Assembly: GCA_039026555.1 (NCBI GenBank)
Contig: JBCCMB010000004.1
Location: forward strand, 1 to 56,358
Length of the DNA: 56,358 bases
Origin: JBCCMB01 sp039026555
Lineage (GTDB): Bacteria > Pseudomonadota > Alphaproteobacteria > Caulobacterales > Hyphomonadaceae
Direction of reading: 5' to 3'
Each line of letters opens with the position of its first letter. Within the stretch, counting starts at the first letter, position 1. The notes beneath the pieces were generated by a model that was not told the DNA's origin, did no database searches, and saw only the letters and a program-made list of their open reading frames with translations. Below are positions 32,520 through 41,374 of the stretch, one piece after another. The translations under genes were made by a program, and so were the position numbers.

Positions 32520-32736
32520 CCCATTTTTCGACCGCTTTTGGAGGCGAGCCTGCTGCGCAATGTCTCGATCTCGTCTTTATCGCTAAACCCGTTCGGCATG
32601 ATGTCGAAACCAGCCTAGGCGAGGCGTTCGGCGATGGCGCACCCAACGCCGCTTGTCGATCCGGTCACGATAACGCTCCACCCTTTGAAATCGTCCGGTG
32701 CGAGAGACGTTAAGGGGAGGGCACGGGTTGTGTCAT
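32502..32736 (-). pseudogene. Remnant of a second 3-hydroxybutyrate dehydrogenase gene
   Basis: On the minus strand from an ATG at 32736: MTQPVPSP, then after a frameshift PDDFKGWSVIVTGSTSGVG, CAIAERLA, stop, AGFDIMPNGFSDKDEIETLR, SRLASKSGRKMG, stop, SGADL. This aligns with the first 75 residues of the intact BdhA at 27136-27948 (SGRSVIVTGSTSGIGKAMAD, LNGFGDANEIEAARKELADR, SGRKIAYSGADL). Two stops and a frameshift make it dead. The catalytic Ser/Tyr/Lys part is missing. Confidence 0.85.
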
Positions 32737-33252
32737 CAAGCACCTTTTGGGCTTGGAGCCTGCTTTGGCTGACAATGTTTAGCGCCTGGCCGCTTTGGGC
32801 TTTTGGGGAGCGTTTTTTTACTTTCTATTTGGTGAATTGTAACGGCCCGGATTCGGCGCTGAAATTCATCTACTCGCCGCATAGCCTATCGAATTTGGTG
32901 AAAAAACGTGCGTGTTGCGTTAGCAACGCCGCTCTTTTTGCCGCATCGCAGCAATGCTGGCTAATTTCCTCGCGCAGTAGGAGAATCAGATAGATCGGAA
33001 AATAGCGATGCATTAAAAAAAATCATCAAGCGCCGCAGGGGGCAATCGTCTTGGTCTCGACTAGGTAAGGTCACTGAGACAGTGGCGCTGAGGTCTGTAT
33101 AGGGCCTGAGTAGTGTGTGCAAAAGGTCGGAATAAAGCGCAGTCGTCGGCTTAATTTTGGTGGCGCCGAATTTTTGGTCTCGGATTTCAAGAACTGGTCG
33201 CTGATCCGAAACCAAGCTGGTCTATTAGTACGACTTGGGGACAAAGAAGAAA
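32737..33252. other. Gap upstream of the second phosphoglycosyltransferase gene, no supported gene
   Basis: This 516-bp stretch has short frames on both strands but none with a ribosome site, recognisable motif or consistent codon use. Its left end continues the decayed region. The right end, with GGGGACAAAGAAG before the ATG at 33253, resembles the ribosome-site region of copy 1. Confidence 0.5.
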
Positions 33253-33945
33253 ATGAAGCATGAATCTATAATGGAGCCGACAACGACTGGGGCGTCTGTC
33301 GGTTATGTGAACGACAAGCAGTCTAAAATGCTTATCGTCCACCCGGTTAAGCGCGCTGTTGATATCTTTATAGCGCTTGCGGCGCTTGTATTTTTAGCTC
33401 CCGTTCTTCTTGTGACCTATGCGGCTGTAAAATTGACCAGCAAAGGGCCGGGTATTTTCGTTCAAGAACGGTGCGGCCTCGCTGGAGAAATGTTCAATTG
33501 CTACAAGTTTCGGTCGATGGAAATCGATGCTGCGGCGCGGCTCGCTAAAATTCTTGCGGAGGACCCGGAAGCGGCGCGCGAGTGGCGGTCTACCCACAAA
33601 TTAAGGAATGATCCGCGCGTAACGCCGATTGGATATTTTCTGCGTAAAAGCAGCATCGATGAATTGCCTCAGCTTATAAACATTTTGCGCGGCGACATGT
33701 CGATTGTTGGTCCGCGTCCTATCGTCTTGGACGAGCGTATGCGTTACGGCCGGCATATTGCGAGCTACAATCGCGTTCGCCCAGGCGTTGTGGGTTTATG
33801 GCAAATCAGCGGTCGCAGCAATGTAAGCTATAATGATCGCGTCTCACTTGACGTAGAGTATGTCGACACTTGGTCGCTGAAGAATGATCTAATGATTTTT
33901 CTGAAGGCTATTCCCGCTGTTCTGTTCGCTCGGGGGGCATACTAA
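33253..33945 (+). CDS. Initiating sugar-phosphate transferase (small monotopic PGT), copy 2
   Basis: A 230-residue paralogue of the protein at 29694-30386, with the same start pattern (MKHESIMEPTT against MKHESVIEARI), which is why the ATG at 33253 is chosen over one six codons earlier. It keeps HPVKRAVDIFIALAALVFLA, FVQERCGLAGEMFNCYKFRS, LRKSSIDELPQLINILRGDM with the Asp-Glu pair, SIVGPRP and RPGVVGLWQISGRSN, so it should be active. The two enzymes may be redundant, as the PssY/PssZ/HfsE set is in Caulobacter holdfast synthesis, or may use different sugars. Confidence 0.92.
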   Translation: MKHESIMEPTTTGASVGYVNDKQSKMLIVHPVKRAVDIFIALAALVFLAPVLLVTYAAVKLTSKGPGIFVQERCGLAGEMFNCYKFRSMEIDAAARLAKILAEDPEAAREWRSTHKLRNDPRVTPIGYFLRKSSIDELPQLINILRGDMSIVGPRPIVLDERMRYGRHIASYNRVRPGVVGLWQISGRSNVSYNDRVSLDVEYVDTWSLKNDLMIFLKAIPAVLFARGAY

Positions 33946-34070
33946 GCTTCTTCGTCGCGACCGGTGGCTTCAGCAGCTCAAAAACTGAGGTGGGATGATT
34001 GACGATAAGTCGATCACGACCTCTACGTCCCTTGCGCGAGGTTCAAAACAACCGTTAACTACGTCAGTTA

Positions 34071-34361
34071 TTGTACGCGTTTTTACAGCTGTTTTTTTGT
34101 CGCGCCGATAAGAGCCGTTATTTGATTGAGAAGCCTCCTGAAGAATTACCTGAATCGTCCAAGCTTATATTACAGCAACGGGTCGAGCCTTTGATCGACA
34201 TCGAAGCCCCGACCAAAGATCGAGTGGACATGGAGACGTCTAACTCGCCTAGCGAGCCTGACAACATCGTAAAATGGCCGTTTTGGCTTCCTGCGTTGTT
34301 CATGACGGCTTTTTGCGGCGCATTTTGGTTTGCCGTCGCCGTCGTTCTAGGTCTCATTTAG
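34071..34361 (+). CDS. Small one-helix membrane protein, copy 2
   Basis: A protein of up to 96 residues. The C-terminal helix KWPFWLPALFMTAFCGAFWF then AVAVVLGLI matches the small protein at 31540-31776, and the upstream LPESSKLILQQ aligns with LPRGSSKRLDLIW. The start is uncertain: the frame opens with TTG at 34071, and the alignment suggests a start near residue 15-25. It is convergent with the second metallophosphatase gene, ending 18 bp from it. Confidence 0.6.
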   Translation: MYAFLQLFFCRADKSRYLIEKPPEELPESSKLILQQRVEPLIDIEAPTKDRVDMETSNSPSEPDNIVKWPFWLPALFMTAFCGAFWFAVAVVLGLI

Positions 34362-34379
34362 CAGATGTCGCGGCGTTCT

Positions 34380-35267
34380 TTACGTTGTGGACAAGAACCG
34401 GACATTATTACCTTGAAAGCGCGCCGCGGTGAGGCGACCGCTCATATAAGCGCCGGTATCGAGACCGATTCTACGATTATCTCGATAAGGTGCCGCCTCT
34501 GGCGTATGTCCGTGAACGATAACTCTCTCCAGGCGCTTTTTGTTCAATAAAAACTCATCGCGGATCCAGAGAAGGTCGTCCTCAACCTGTTGATCGAGTG
34601 CGACATTGGGCGCTACGCCCGCATGTACGAACTCATAATCTCCAAGTGTTATCTGGTTTTCAAGGCTTTGTAGGAATGCGAGATGTCCTTGTGGAAGAGC
34701 TTTAGACAAATCGTCTCTTACGCGTTCCCACTCGGCTTCGTCGGTTCGGATGCTTGGGGGACGAACACTGTATGATACGAGAGTTTCGATGCCGCCATAG
34801 GTCGCCCATTTGGGACCAAACTCTGAATCTGACAAAAAATGAAGAAATGCGGCTTCGTGATTGCCTCGCAAGAAGCGCGTATCGAAGTCGCTGACAGCTG
34901 GCCCATTCAGGGTGTCGATGACCGCTTTTGATTGGAAGCCGCGGTCGATGTAATCTCCCAAGAAAATGAGCACGGGCCGACCTTGAACGTCTTCGGCCTG
35001 TAAAGCGTCATCTCGCAACATGTCAATCATGCGGAGGAGCAAGTCTGCTCGTCCATGGATATCGCCAACCGCGTAAGCCAACACGCCTTCCGGAACGAAT
35101 GCGTCATCCAATTGAGGGCCGACGTTCCGATGCGCGAGGTTTGTTCTCGCGCGAGCGATCGACTCGCCTAAGCCAAGAACCGGCGCAGACACCAGATCGA
35201 CCGTTCTTGACACGCTTTGTGAAAAAGCGTTGTAAGCTCCTCGAAGTATGTCCAGTGGATGCCCCAT
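34380..35267 (-). CDS. PPP-type metallophosphatase, copy 2
   Basis: A 295-residue paralogue of the protein at 30488-31543. Motifs are YAVGDIHGRADLL, IFLGDYIDRGFQSK, FLRGNHEAAF, FVHAGVAPN, VHGHTPEAAPY and GLDTGAY, all metal-site positions intact. The N-terminal 53 residues are helical and probably soluble. It lies between the second phosphoglycosyltransferase/membrane-protein pair and the BY-kinase gene, on the same strand as the kinase and 209 bp downstream of the kinase stop. A role as the kinase's phosphatase is plausible, since no Wzb-type gene is present, but this is inference. Confidence 0.85.
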   Translation of the reverse strand: MGHPLDILRGAYNAFSQSVSRTVDLVSAPVLGLGESIARARTNLAHRNVGPQLDDAFVPEGVLAYAVGDIHGRADLLLRMIDMLRDDALQAEDVQGRPVLIFLGDYIDRGFQSKAVIDTLNGPAVSDFDTRFLRGNHEAAFLHFLSDSEFGPKWATYGGIETLVSYSVRPPSIRTDEAEWERVRDDLSKALPQGHLAFLQSLENQITLGDYEFVHAGVAPNVALDQQVEDDLLWIRDEFLLNKKRLERVIVHGHTPEAAPYRDNRRIGLDTGAYMSGRLTAARFQGNNVRFLSTT

Positions 35268-35476
35268 GAGGTCCTAATCGATATCCACATATCGGTCTGC
35301 GGTTGTTGTTTGCTTATTCCCACCCGTTTGACGCCAATTTACGCCTTCGTACCAAGTATCAAAGGGTTACGACCGCATAAAGGCGAAAATTTGAAACGTG
35401 GAAAGCCCTTTCAGTTTTTATCGGTCAAATATAGGCGCCTAAAGCTCCTTTGTGGCTAACAAAGAAGCATGCCCTG

Positions 35477-37723
35477 TTATCCGGTTTGATAGTATTTGTC
35501 ATATTTTGACGAGCCGGACATTCCGTAACCATGACGACGGTAACGCGCCATGTCGACGCGGTTTAACAGTACGCCGCCGATATTCGCTCGGAATTCGTTC
35601 AATACATTTAGTGTTTGTTGAAGTACGCCTTTGTTTGTGGCGCGCCATCTTGCGACGACCACCACCTGATCCACCTTATTCGCGAGAACTCGTGTTTCCG
35701 CCATCAAGAGAATAGGGCCGGTATCGATAACGATAAGCTCGTATTTATTCTTGAGTTCGTTGATTAGGGCGTCGAACGCACGCGAGCCAAACACGTCTCG
35801 CGGCGGCTGTTTTTTGTCGGTTAAAGGCAATACGTCGAGATTGCTTTCAGTGTCGCGATGCACGACTTGTTCTAGAGAGGCTTCACCAAATAAGTACTCG
35901 ATTAGACCCACTTCAGAGCTCAACTCGGCCGCTTCAGTCAGCTGTTTACGTCGGAAATCCCCGTCAATGACAATCGTACGCGTTCCAGATATCGCCGACA
36001 TGCGGGCTAAGCTTAAGCTAACCGTCGTTTTGCCTTCATCGGGCTCGGACGATGTTATCGCTACAGTTTGAACAGTGTTGTCCAAATCCGCAAACATGAT
36101 TGACGCTCGCAGATTTCGGAACGCTTCGGAGAACGCGGAAAGCGGATTAGCTGCGAGATACGCGACGGGGCGCGCCTTATCTGCGCCTGAAAGGGCGGGC
36201 ACATTGCCGAGGAAAGGCACTTGAAACAGCGTTTCGATCTCGTCGCCTGCGCTGATCTTATTGTCTATATTTTCTGCAAGAAGTGCCGCGATGAAACCTA
36301 ATCCAAGTCCAAGAACAACGCCAAGAATGAGGTTGAGCACTGTCTTAGGAGACGAGGGCGATCTTGGAACGACGGCTCGGGATAAAACGCGCGCGTCCGC
36401 CTCCGTAATTCCTTCTTGTTCCGAAGTCAGTTTGAAGTTTGCCAAAAAGGACTCGTAGGTGGTGCGCGAGGCTTCTGCGTCGCGCTCAAGCTCGCGCAGT
36501 CTGACCATAGCCAGGTTGTTCGCCGCTATGTTGGAGCGCAGGGAAGTTAACCTGTCCGATAGCGCGCGAACGCGCTCGTTAGCGATCGAGACTTCGGTCT
36601 CTAGATTTGCAATAATCCGATTGATTTCTGCTCGGATTTGCATTTGCAAGTTCTGTTCTTCGAAGGCGATACGTTGGATCTCAGGATGCAGAGCGCCGTA
36701 TCGCGACTCCAGTTCTGCGCGTTTACGCACCACTTCGGCCTGTTGGTTGCGCAGATTCGCGATGACGTTCGAGTTTAGCGCCTCTGAGCTTATTTCAGCC
36801 GTTGCACCGTTGGAAATCGATTGACGCACCGAGGCAAGTCGCGCCCGCCGCTCTGCGAGTTCGGCGTGCTGAACCACGAGTTGCGCGTTTATGTCAGCGA
36901 TTTGTTGCTCGTTGAGCGTTTGGTCGCCGGCTACGAACAAGCCTTGTTCTGCGCGGTAAGCTTCGACTGCAGCCTCGGTATTGTTGACCTCCGTACGTAG
37001 GTCGACGAGCCGGTTTTCAAGCCATTTTCCGTTACGCCGCGCTTGGTCGAATTTGGCGTCAAGCTGTTCCACTAAATACTGGTCGACAATAGCGTTGGCG
37101 ATGTCTGCGGACAGTTTCGGGTCCCCGCTGCGCGCGTGAATGTCGATCCGGTATGTGGCGCCAACTCGATGTGCGCTTGTTTGCAACATCAAGATATCCA
37201 CCGCCACATTGCGTTGGAGCTCGGCGATCGTGGCCTCGTCGGGCGAAGCGACAACCGGCTGGCGCGGTGCAAAGCGGTTCGCGATGCCGACAAATATGTT
37301 CTTTATGCGAGTTTTCGCGCCTGGGGGAGATAAGTCCGGGTTGAACTCTGGGTTGTCGACGAGATTGAGCTGGTCGACGATTTTTCCGGCGAGGGAGCGA
37401 CTTCGAATGATCTCTGTTTGTGTTTCGACAGTGGATGAATCGACCGGACCGCCCGATATCATCGACCCAAGGTCAATGGCGGTTTGTTCGCTAGGATCGA
37501 CGATAACAGACGCAAACGCGCTGTAGACCGGACGCATTTGGAACGTCGCGACAGCCATTGCGAGGCATACTGAGAACGCAACTATGCTGAAAACAAAGAT
37601 GCGACGCCGTAACGCGCGAAATAATTTACTCGGGCTGATGACTTCGTCTTCGATGTATGCCGGGGCGCTGGCGTTGCGCAAGCGCCCTGCATAATCGAGG
37701 TCGAAACTACTTTGTTTGTTCAT
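35477..37723 (-). CDS. Wzz/BY-kinase fusion (polysaccharide co-polymerase, Wzc/GumC/ExoP type)
   Basis: A 748-residue inner-membrane protein. Helix 1 is at about 43-61, a long coiled-coil periplasmic domain runs to about 430, and helix 2 is at about 462-484. The cytoplasmic kinase follows, with Walker A TSSEPDEGKTTVSL (557-570), Walker A' IVIDGDFRRKQL (583-594) and Walker B LIVIDTGPIL (663-672). The C-terminal tail carries tyrosines at 728, 733, 741, 744 and 745, the autophosphorylation cluster. It controls chain length and couples polymerisation to Wza export. GGAG lies six bases before the ATG. It heads the leftward direction from the barrel and Wza genes. Confidence 0.93.
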   Translation of the reverse strand: MNKQSSFDLDYAGRLRNASAPAYIEDEVISPSKLFRALRRRIFVFSIVAFSVCLAMAVATFQMRPVYSAFASVIVDPSEQTAIDLGSMISGGPVDSSTVETQTEIIRSRSLAGKIVDQLNLVDNPEFNPDLSPPGAKTRIKNIFVGIANRFAPRQPVVASPDEATIAELQRNVAVDILMLQTSAHRVGATYRIDIHARSGDPKLSADIANAIVDQYLVEQLDAKFDQARRNGKWLENRLVDLRTEVNNTEAAVEAYRAEQGLFVAGDQTLNEQQIADINAQLVVQHAELAERRARLASVRQSISNGATAEISSEALNSNVIANLRNQQAEVVRKRAELESRYGALHPEIQRIAFEEQNLQMQIRAEINRIIANLETEVSIANERVRALSDRLTSLRSNIAANNLAMVRLRELERDAEASRTTYESFLANFKLTSEQEGITEADARVLSRAVVPRSPSSPKTVLNLILGVVLGLGLGFIAALLAENIDNKISAGDEIETLFQVPFLGNVPALSGADKARPVAYLAANPLSAFSEAFRNLRASIMFADLDNTVQTVAITSSEPDEGKTTVSLSLARMSAISGTRTIVIDGDFRRKQLTEAAELSSEVGLIEYLFGEASLEQVVHRDTESNLDVLPLTDKKQPPRDVFGSRAFDALINELKNKYELIVIDTGPILLMAETRVLANKVDQVVVVARWRATNKGVLQQTLNVLNEFRANIGGVLLNRVDMARYRRHGYGMSGSSKYDKYYQTG

Positions 37724-37765
37724 AGTCGTCTCCAGGACCGAGCTTTGCTCGATCCTTTTGAAAGA

Positions 37766-39034
37766 CTATGGGTATAGTCTAATTCCCAAAAAGACCGAGT
37801 TGTCGGTGAAGTCGGCGTCAGCCGCCAAGCCAGATGAATTCTGATCGATCAGTTGGTAACCGACTTCTACATGGGCGTTTTTATTCAATTTATATGCCGC
37901 GCTGGCGCTTAAGATCATTCGATCGTCTTCACGGTCAGTTTGAAGGAAATCAAAGTTCGCGAAATTCGCATCGGCGGACAATATAATGTTGCGGCGAAGC
38001 TCGTAATCAACGCCAACCTCGAACGCCCCGACCGTACGGCCCGCGGAATCGACGAGGCCGCCGGCTTCAGTACGCCGATAGGCGCGCGCAGCTACGGTCG
38101 TCAATTGGGTTGCAAACCACTCTACTTGACCGTCGATGGACAAGCCTTCTTCATCTGCTGCGCCAGGGTCGGCAAACTCAGCATTTTCGAAGCCTACCGC
38201 GACGTCCCCTCTCAACAACGAGGCAAGTTCAAAGTCGACGCCGACCTGGTATGCTGTGGTTTCGAAGTCCCGGTTTACGCCGCCAGGCCCGAAAGTCGTC
38301 GTACCGTCGCTATCGCGACCAACAAACTGTGTAAATACGGCCCAATCGCGCGCAGGCGCGTAAGCGAAACGTAAGCGCCCGTCTAGCTCTTCACGGTCGC
38401 GGAAGTCCTGATCCGCCAGCACGCCCGACACCAGCCGAACATCATCATAGTCGGCCTCGGACGCAGTCAACTCACCAGAGATGCGGACGCGGCCGGTCTC
38501 ATAGTTCGCTGAAGCTCCCAATCCAGTTATCTCATAGTCGACAGGCTCAACCGACCCTTGGGTTGCTTCCGCTGCTGAGCGCGGTTCAGCCAAGTCTTCA
38601 TAGCGGGCGTTCAATCCGACGTCGAACTTGCGAGTAACATCAATGCGACTGTTGGCGGAGGCGCGATAATTTGTCCGCGTCTCGCTGTCTACGTCGATAT
38701 ATTCTCTGTGATCTACGCTGACCACGCCGCCGACTTCGTGGCGAGACCAGTCGGATTGAAAACTGACGCGCGGGGCGAGCCCGAGAGCGAAATCATCGAC
38801 CTCGTTATCTTCCGTCGCAAAGACATTCGAAATGTAGTTCCCGCTTAGAGCAAGCTCTGGTTGAAAACGGAACGAGCCAACGCGGCCTTCGACAGGATCG
38901 AATTCAGGTTGCTGACGGTCCTTCACCGCAACGTAGCGGTCGCGGGTAAAAAAGTCTTCTTGAGCGATCGCGGCCGAGGCGCATAGGGGCGATATTGTTA
39001 TTGCGGCGACAAGGTGCAGAGGTCTGGTTCTCAT
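37766..39034 (-). CDS. Outer-membrane beta-barrel protein of the polysaccharide exporter
   Basis: A 422-residue protein with signal peptide MRTRPLHLVAAITISPLCAS ending near AIAQ. The mature part is made of alternating beta-strand patterns (FRFQPELALSGNYISNVFAT, VRISGELTASEADYDDVRL, FEVGVDYELRRNIILSADAN) and ends with an aromatic strand FLGIRLYP, an outer-membrane barrel signature. Similar barrels stand beside GumB/GumC-type export genes. ATG codons at 39058 and 39148 are possible, but the one at 39034 gives the cleanest signal peptide. It lies 42 bp upstream of the BY-kinase gene. Confidence 0.82.
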   Translation of the reverse strand: MRTRPLHLVAAITISPLCASAAIAQEDFFTRDRYVAVKDRQQPEFDPVEGRVGSFRFQPELALSGNYISNVFATEDNEVDDFALGLAPRVSFQSDWSRHEVGGVVSVDHREYIDVDSETRTNYRASANSRIDVTRKFDVGLNARYEDLAEPRSAAEATQGSVEPVDYEITGLGASANYETGRVRISGELTASEADYDDVRLVSGVLADQDFRDREELDGRLRFAYAPARDWAVFTQFVGRDSDGTTTFGPGGVNRDFETTAYQVGVDFELASLLRGDVAVGFENAEFADPGAADEEGLSIDGQVEWFATQLTTVAARAYRRTEAGGLVDSAGRTVGAFEVGVDYELRRNIILSADANFANFDFLQTDREDDRMILSASAAYKLNKNAHVEVGYQLIDQNSSGLAADADFTDNSVFLGIRLYP

Positions 39035-39131
39035 GGTCGAGGTCCGCTTGTTTTCCATATGATACATTAGGCGTGAGCTGTGATTATTGAAATACCCGGT
39101 CCACAATAGCGGCGCAGCACTTGAAAAGACG

Positions 39132-39863
39132 TTAATAGGTAGATCCACGTCTTATGTTGTTGCTCATGGGCGGCGGCGTGATTGGGGAACGGGTTTGCGG
39201 CTGAATTGATGCGCCGTTGTCCGCTCCGTCGTTCGCGCTCGTTTGTGTCTCGATTGTATTTTGGGGATCATCTAAGCTCGCGCTAACGGGCGTAGCCGCG
39301 ACCATATCGCTTACGCTCGCGCTAGCCGGCGTATCCCCGACCACATCGCTGTCGACAAGCCATGCAAGAACCAATTGGTCAAGCTCTGCGCAAGGATACT
39401 TCGCTCGCTGTTGCGCCGTGAGCGCATTCCTCAATTCGGCTTCGTCGGGCTGATAAGCGTTGATTTTCTTGAGCAGCATATTCTTGCCCTGCGCGTCGCA
39501 GTCTCGATATGCGGCGATCAGCGCATTCGCGAGAATAGCTGATTCCCCGTCATCATTTCCATTTGCAGATGCGTATTGAGGCGACGCAGGCGCGGAAGAC
39601 GGCGAGGTTGGCGTCGCTGACGAATTTGAACTTGGGCCGGAAACTAGAGCCGGTTCCGTCTTTTCAGCGAGCAGGTCTTCCTCAGTGCTGGTCGTGTCTG
39701 CGATGCTGACCTGTGTCGTCGGAACGGTATTTCGGGCGTCAAGCTCAACTTGCTTTGGCTCGGACTTTTCTGGAGCCAGGACGCCGTTCGCCAGCGTCAA
39801 AGCGGAGGCGCCCAAAACTCCAGCTGAAATAACCGTTGTAGTTAATATGCCCAACTTGTTCAT
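39132..39863 (-). CDS. Unknown exported Ser/Pro/Ala-rich protein
   Basis: A 243-residue protein. The N-terminus MNKLGILTTTVISAGVLGAS is a signal peptide or anchor. A long Ser/Thr/Pro-rich stretch follows, then a compact helical part with two Cys (AYRDCDAQGKNMLLKKINAY and KYPCAELDQLVLAWLVD) and a disordered tail. A 13-residue unit, SDVVGDTPASAS then SDMVAATPVSAS, is repeated. GGAG lies six bases before the ATG. It sits between the barrel and Wza genes, so a role in export or at the cell surface is likely. The family is not recognised. Confidence 0.75.
   Translation of the reverse strand: MNKLGILTTTVISAGVLGASALTLANGVLAPEKSEPKQVELDARNTVPTTQVSIADTTSTEEDLLAEKTEPALVSGPSSNSSATPTSPSSAPASPQYASANGNDDGESAILANALIAAYRDCDAQGKNMLLKKINAYQPDEAELRNALTAQQRAKYPCAELDQLVLAWLVDSDVVGDTPASASVSDMVAATPVSASLDDPQNTIETQTSANDGADNGASIQPQTRSPITPPPMSNNIRRGSTY
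39276..39350. repeat. 39-bp tandem duplication within the gene at 39132-39863
   Basis: Two copies with about 80 percent identity, both starting GCTCGCGCTA, begin at 39276 and 39315. In frame they encode the 13-residue repeat with core SD-V-TP-SAS. This is a short tandem duplication in the disordered tail and may vary in copy number between strains. Confidence 0.7.
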
Positions 39864-39960
39864 AATGTACTCCTACACCTGCACTTCGCATACAATGAAC
39901 GCCATACTTTTGCAATATTCGCGGGAATTGTGCAGTATTCGCCTATATGGGGATAAGCGA

Positions 39961-40524
39961 TCAAAAAACACGCTCCAATATTCGCAGCGTGTCGCCTGGC
40001 GCGACTGCGGTATCAGCCGAAAAGCGCATTCTGATTTCTTCTTCCGAATCCGCTTCCTTAATCATTACAACTTGTTGATTGGCTCGATAGGTGAAGCCGC
40101 CCGCTGTGGCGACGGCGTTGAGCACAGTCAAATTGTTGGAGTAGGGATATTCGCCCGGCTCGTTGACTTCGCCGAGGATATAATAGGGACGATAATTCAG
40201 AACTTCTGCGGCGACGCGAGGTTCGCGTAAATATCCTTCGGCGAGCTTCGCCTCTATTGCTTGTTGCGCTTCACGGACAGATCTTTTCAGCACGTTTATA
40301 TCACCCACGAGCGGCATTGAGATGACCCCGCTGCCGTCGATTACGAACTCGCCCGAAAGTTCGGGTTCGCCGAAAACGGTAATTTGTATTCGGTCTCCGG
40401 GGCCAAGCTGATATTCTTGAATTGTACGTGTTTGAACGGAGCCGTCATAGGTTGCAGGGCCGCTTGCACACGCTGCTAGCGTTGCGGCCATCAAGGGCGC
40501 TGCCAACATCCAAATACGCTTCAT
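39961..40524 (-). CDS. Polysaccharide export lipoprotein (Wza/GumB type)
   Basis: A 187-residue protein. The lipoprotein signal is MKRIWMLAAPLMAATLAACA, with lipidated Cys near residue 19. Then come the Poly_export motif YQLGPGDRIQITVFGEPELS, DGSGVISMPLVGDINVLKRS, LREPRVAAEVLNYRPYYILG and a SLBB-type domain GEVNEPGEYPYSNNLTVLNA. It is short compared with E. coli Wza and lacks the C-terminal transmembrane helix, like GumB. The adjacent barrel protein may supply the outer-membrane pore. AGGAG lies eight bases before the ATG. Confidence 0.92.
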   Translation of the reverse strand: MKRIWMLAAPLMAATLAACASGPATYDGSVQTRTIQEYQLGPGDRIQITVFGEPELSGEFVIDGSGVISMPLVGDINVLKRSVREAQQAIEAKLAEGYLREPRVAAEVLNYRPYYILGEVNEPGEYPYSNNLTVLNAVATAGGFTYRANQQVVMIKEADSEEEIRMRFSADTAVAPGDTLRILERVF

Positions 40525-40717
40525 ATTCAGGTCTCCTAAAGCGACGTAATTGATGCGGCGCATCTGAAAGTAGCGCGCCTATTTCCGTCTACTAGCTGTT
40601 CGTGCCGCGTTCCATAGCTAGATGTGCAAAAGTTATTCCAAGTCACGCGACGAGATGCCATAAATTGATTCGGCGTAGGTTTCGGCGCGCGCTAGGCTGC
40701 TTAGAGGGAGAGTTCGG

Positions 40718-41374
40718 TTGGCGACGTGGCCCTCTATACGGTTCTCCGGCCTTGTAAATCGCGTTAGTTCCGCGATCATTCTTGCCCTGCTTGTCATTTT
40801 TATGGCTGTCTCGGCGCGTGAAATCGTTTGGTCGTTGAGGATCCAGGCTCTCAGCGACGCCGATATAGAATTTCTGAAGGAAGCTCACCAAGCGCGCTCG
40901 CAGGCCGCACCGTCGGCGTATGATTTTGCATTGTCTGAAGCGCTGGCGGGCCGTGGACAATTGTTTGATCAGGCGCGGGACATGTCCCGGCAAGGGGTGT
41001 CCAAGTATCCGGCGAACGCTTTTGGTTGGGCGCATTTAGCTTATTTGGAGTTGCAGCTAGTCTCGAAGGATGGCGATGTTTCTCCAGCAATGGACGCGCT
41101 TGCCGCCTCTTTTGAAGCATGCCCGTTTTGTCATCGCGACCTACTACGTTGGCGCCTCAATTTCGTTTTATCGAATTGGGAGCAAACTCCTGAGCCGCTG
41201 CGACGCGCTGCTTTCGATGGGGCAGACTTTTTAAGGTGGTGGTATTTAGATGTGGAATATCTGTCTGCGGCTCGTGAACAGGCGGTGGGCGACGGAGTGC
41301 CTTTTGACGTATATCGTTCAGAAGTGAAGACCTCAGTTCGGCCATGGGAAGTAGCTCTGCCGGACGAATTCTAA
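40718..41374 (+). CDS. Unknown anchored periplasmic protein in the polysaccharide locus
   Basis: A 218-residue protein. The best start is TTG at 40718, with GGGAG about eight bases upstream. An N-terminal anchor (VSSAIILALLVIFMAVSARE) precedes a helical domain with TPR-like helices (LFDQARDMSRQGVSKYPANA, FGWAHLAYLELQLV) and CPFCHRDLLRWRLNF. Proteins of this look occur near Wzy-type genes as small TPR partners. Its 3' end overlaps the opposite-strand glycosyltransferase gene by 218 bp. The function is unknown. Confidence 0.65.
   Translation: MATWPSIRFSGLVNRVSSAIILALLVIFMAVSAREIVWSLRIQALSDADIEFLKEAHQARSQAAPSAYDFALSEALAGRGQLFDQARDMSRQGVSKYPANAFGWAHLAYLELQLVSKDGDVSPAMDALAASFEACPFCHRDLLRWRLNFVLSNWEQTPEPLRRAAFDGADFLRWWYLDVEYLSAAREQAVGDGVPFDVYRSEVKTSVRPWEVALPDEF

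Noticed and set aside
32634..32993. A 119-codon plus-strand frame in the decayed region
   Set aside because: It runs antisense to the bdhA remnant, has no ribosome site and no recognisable domain.
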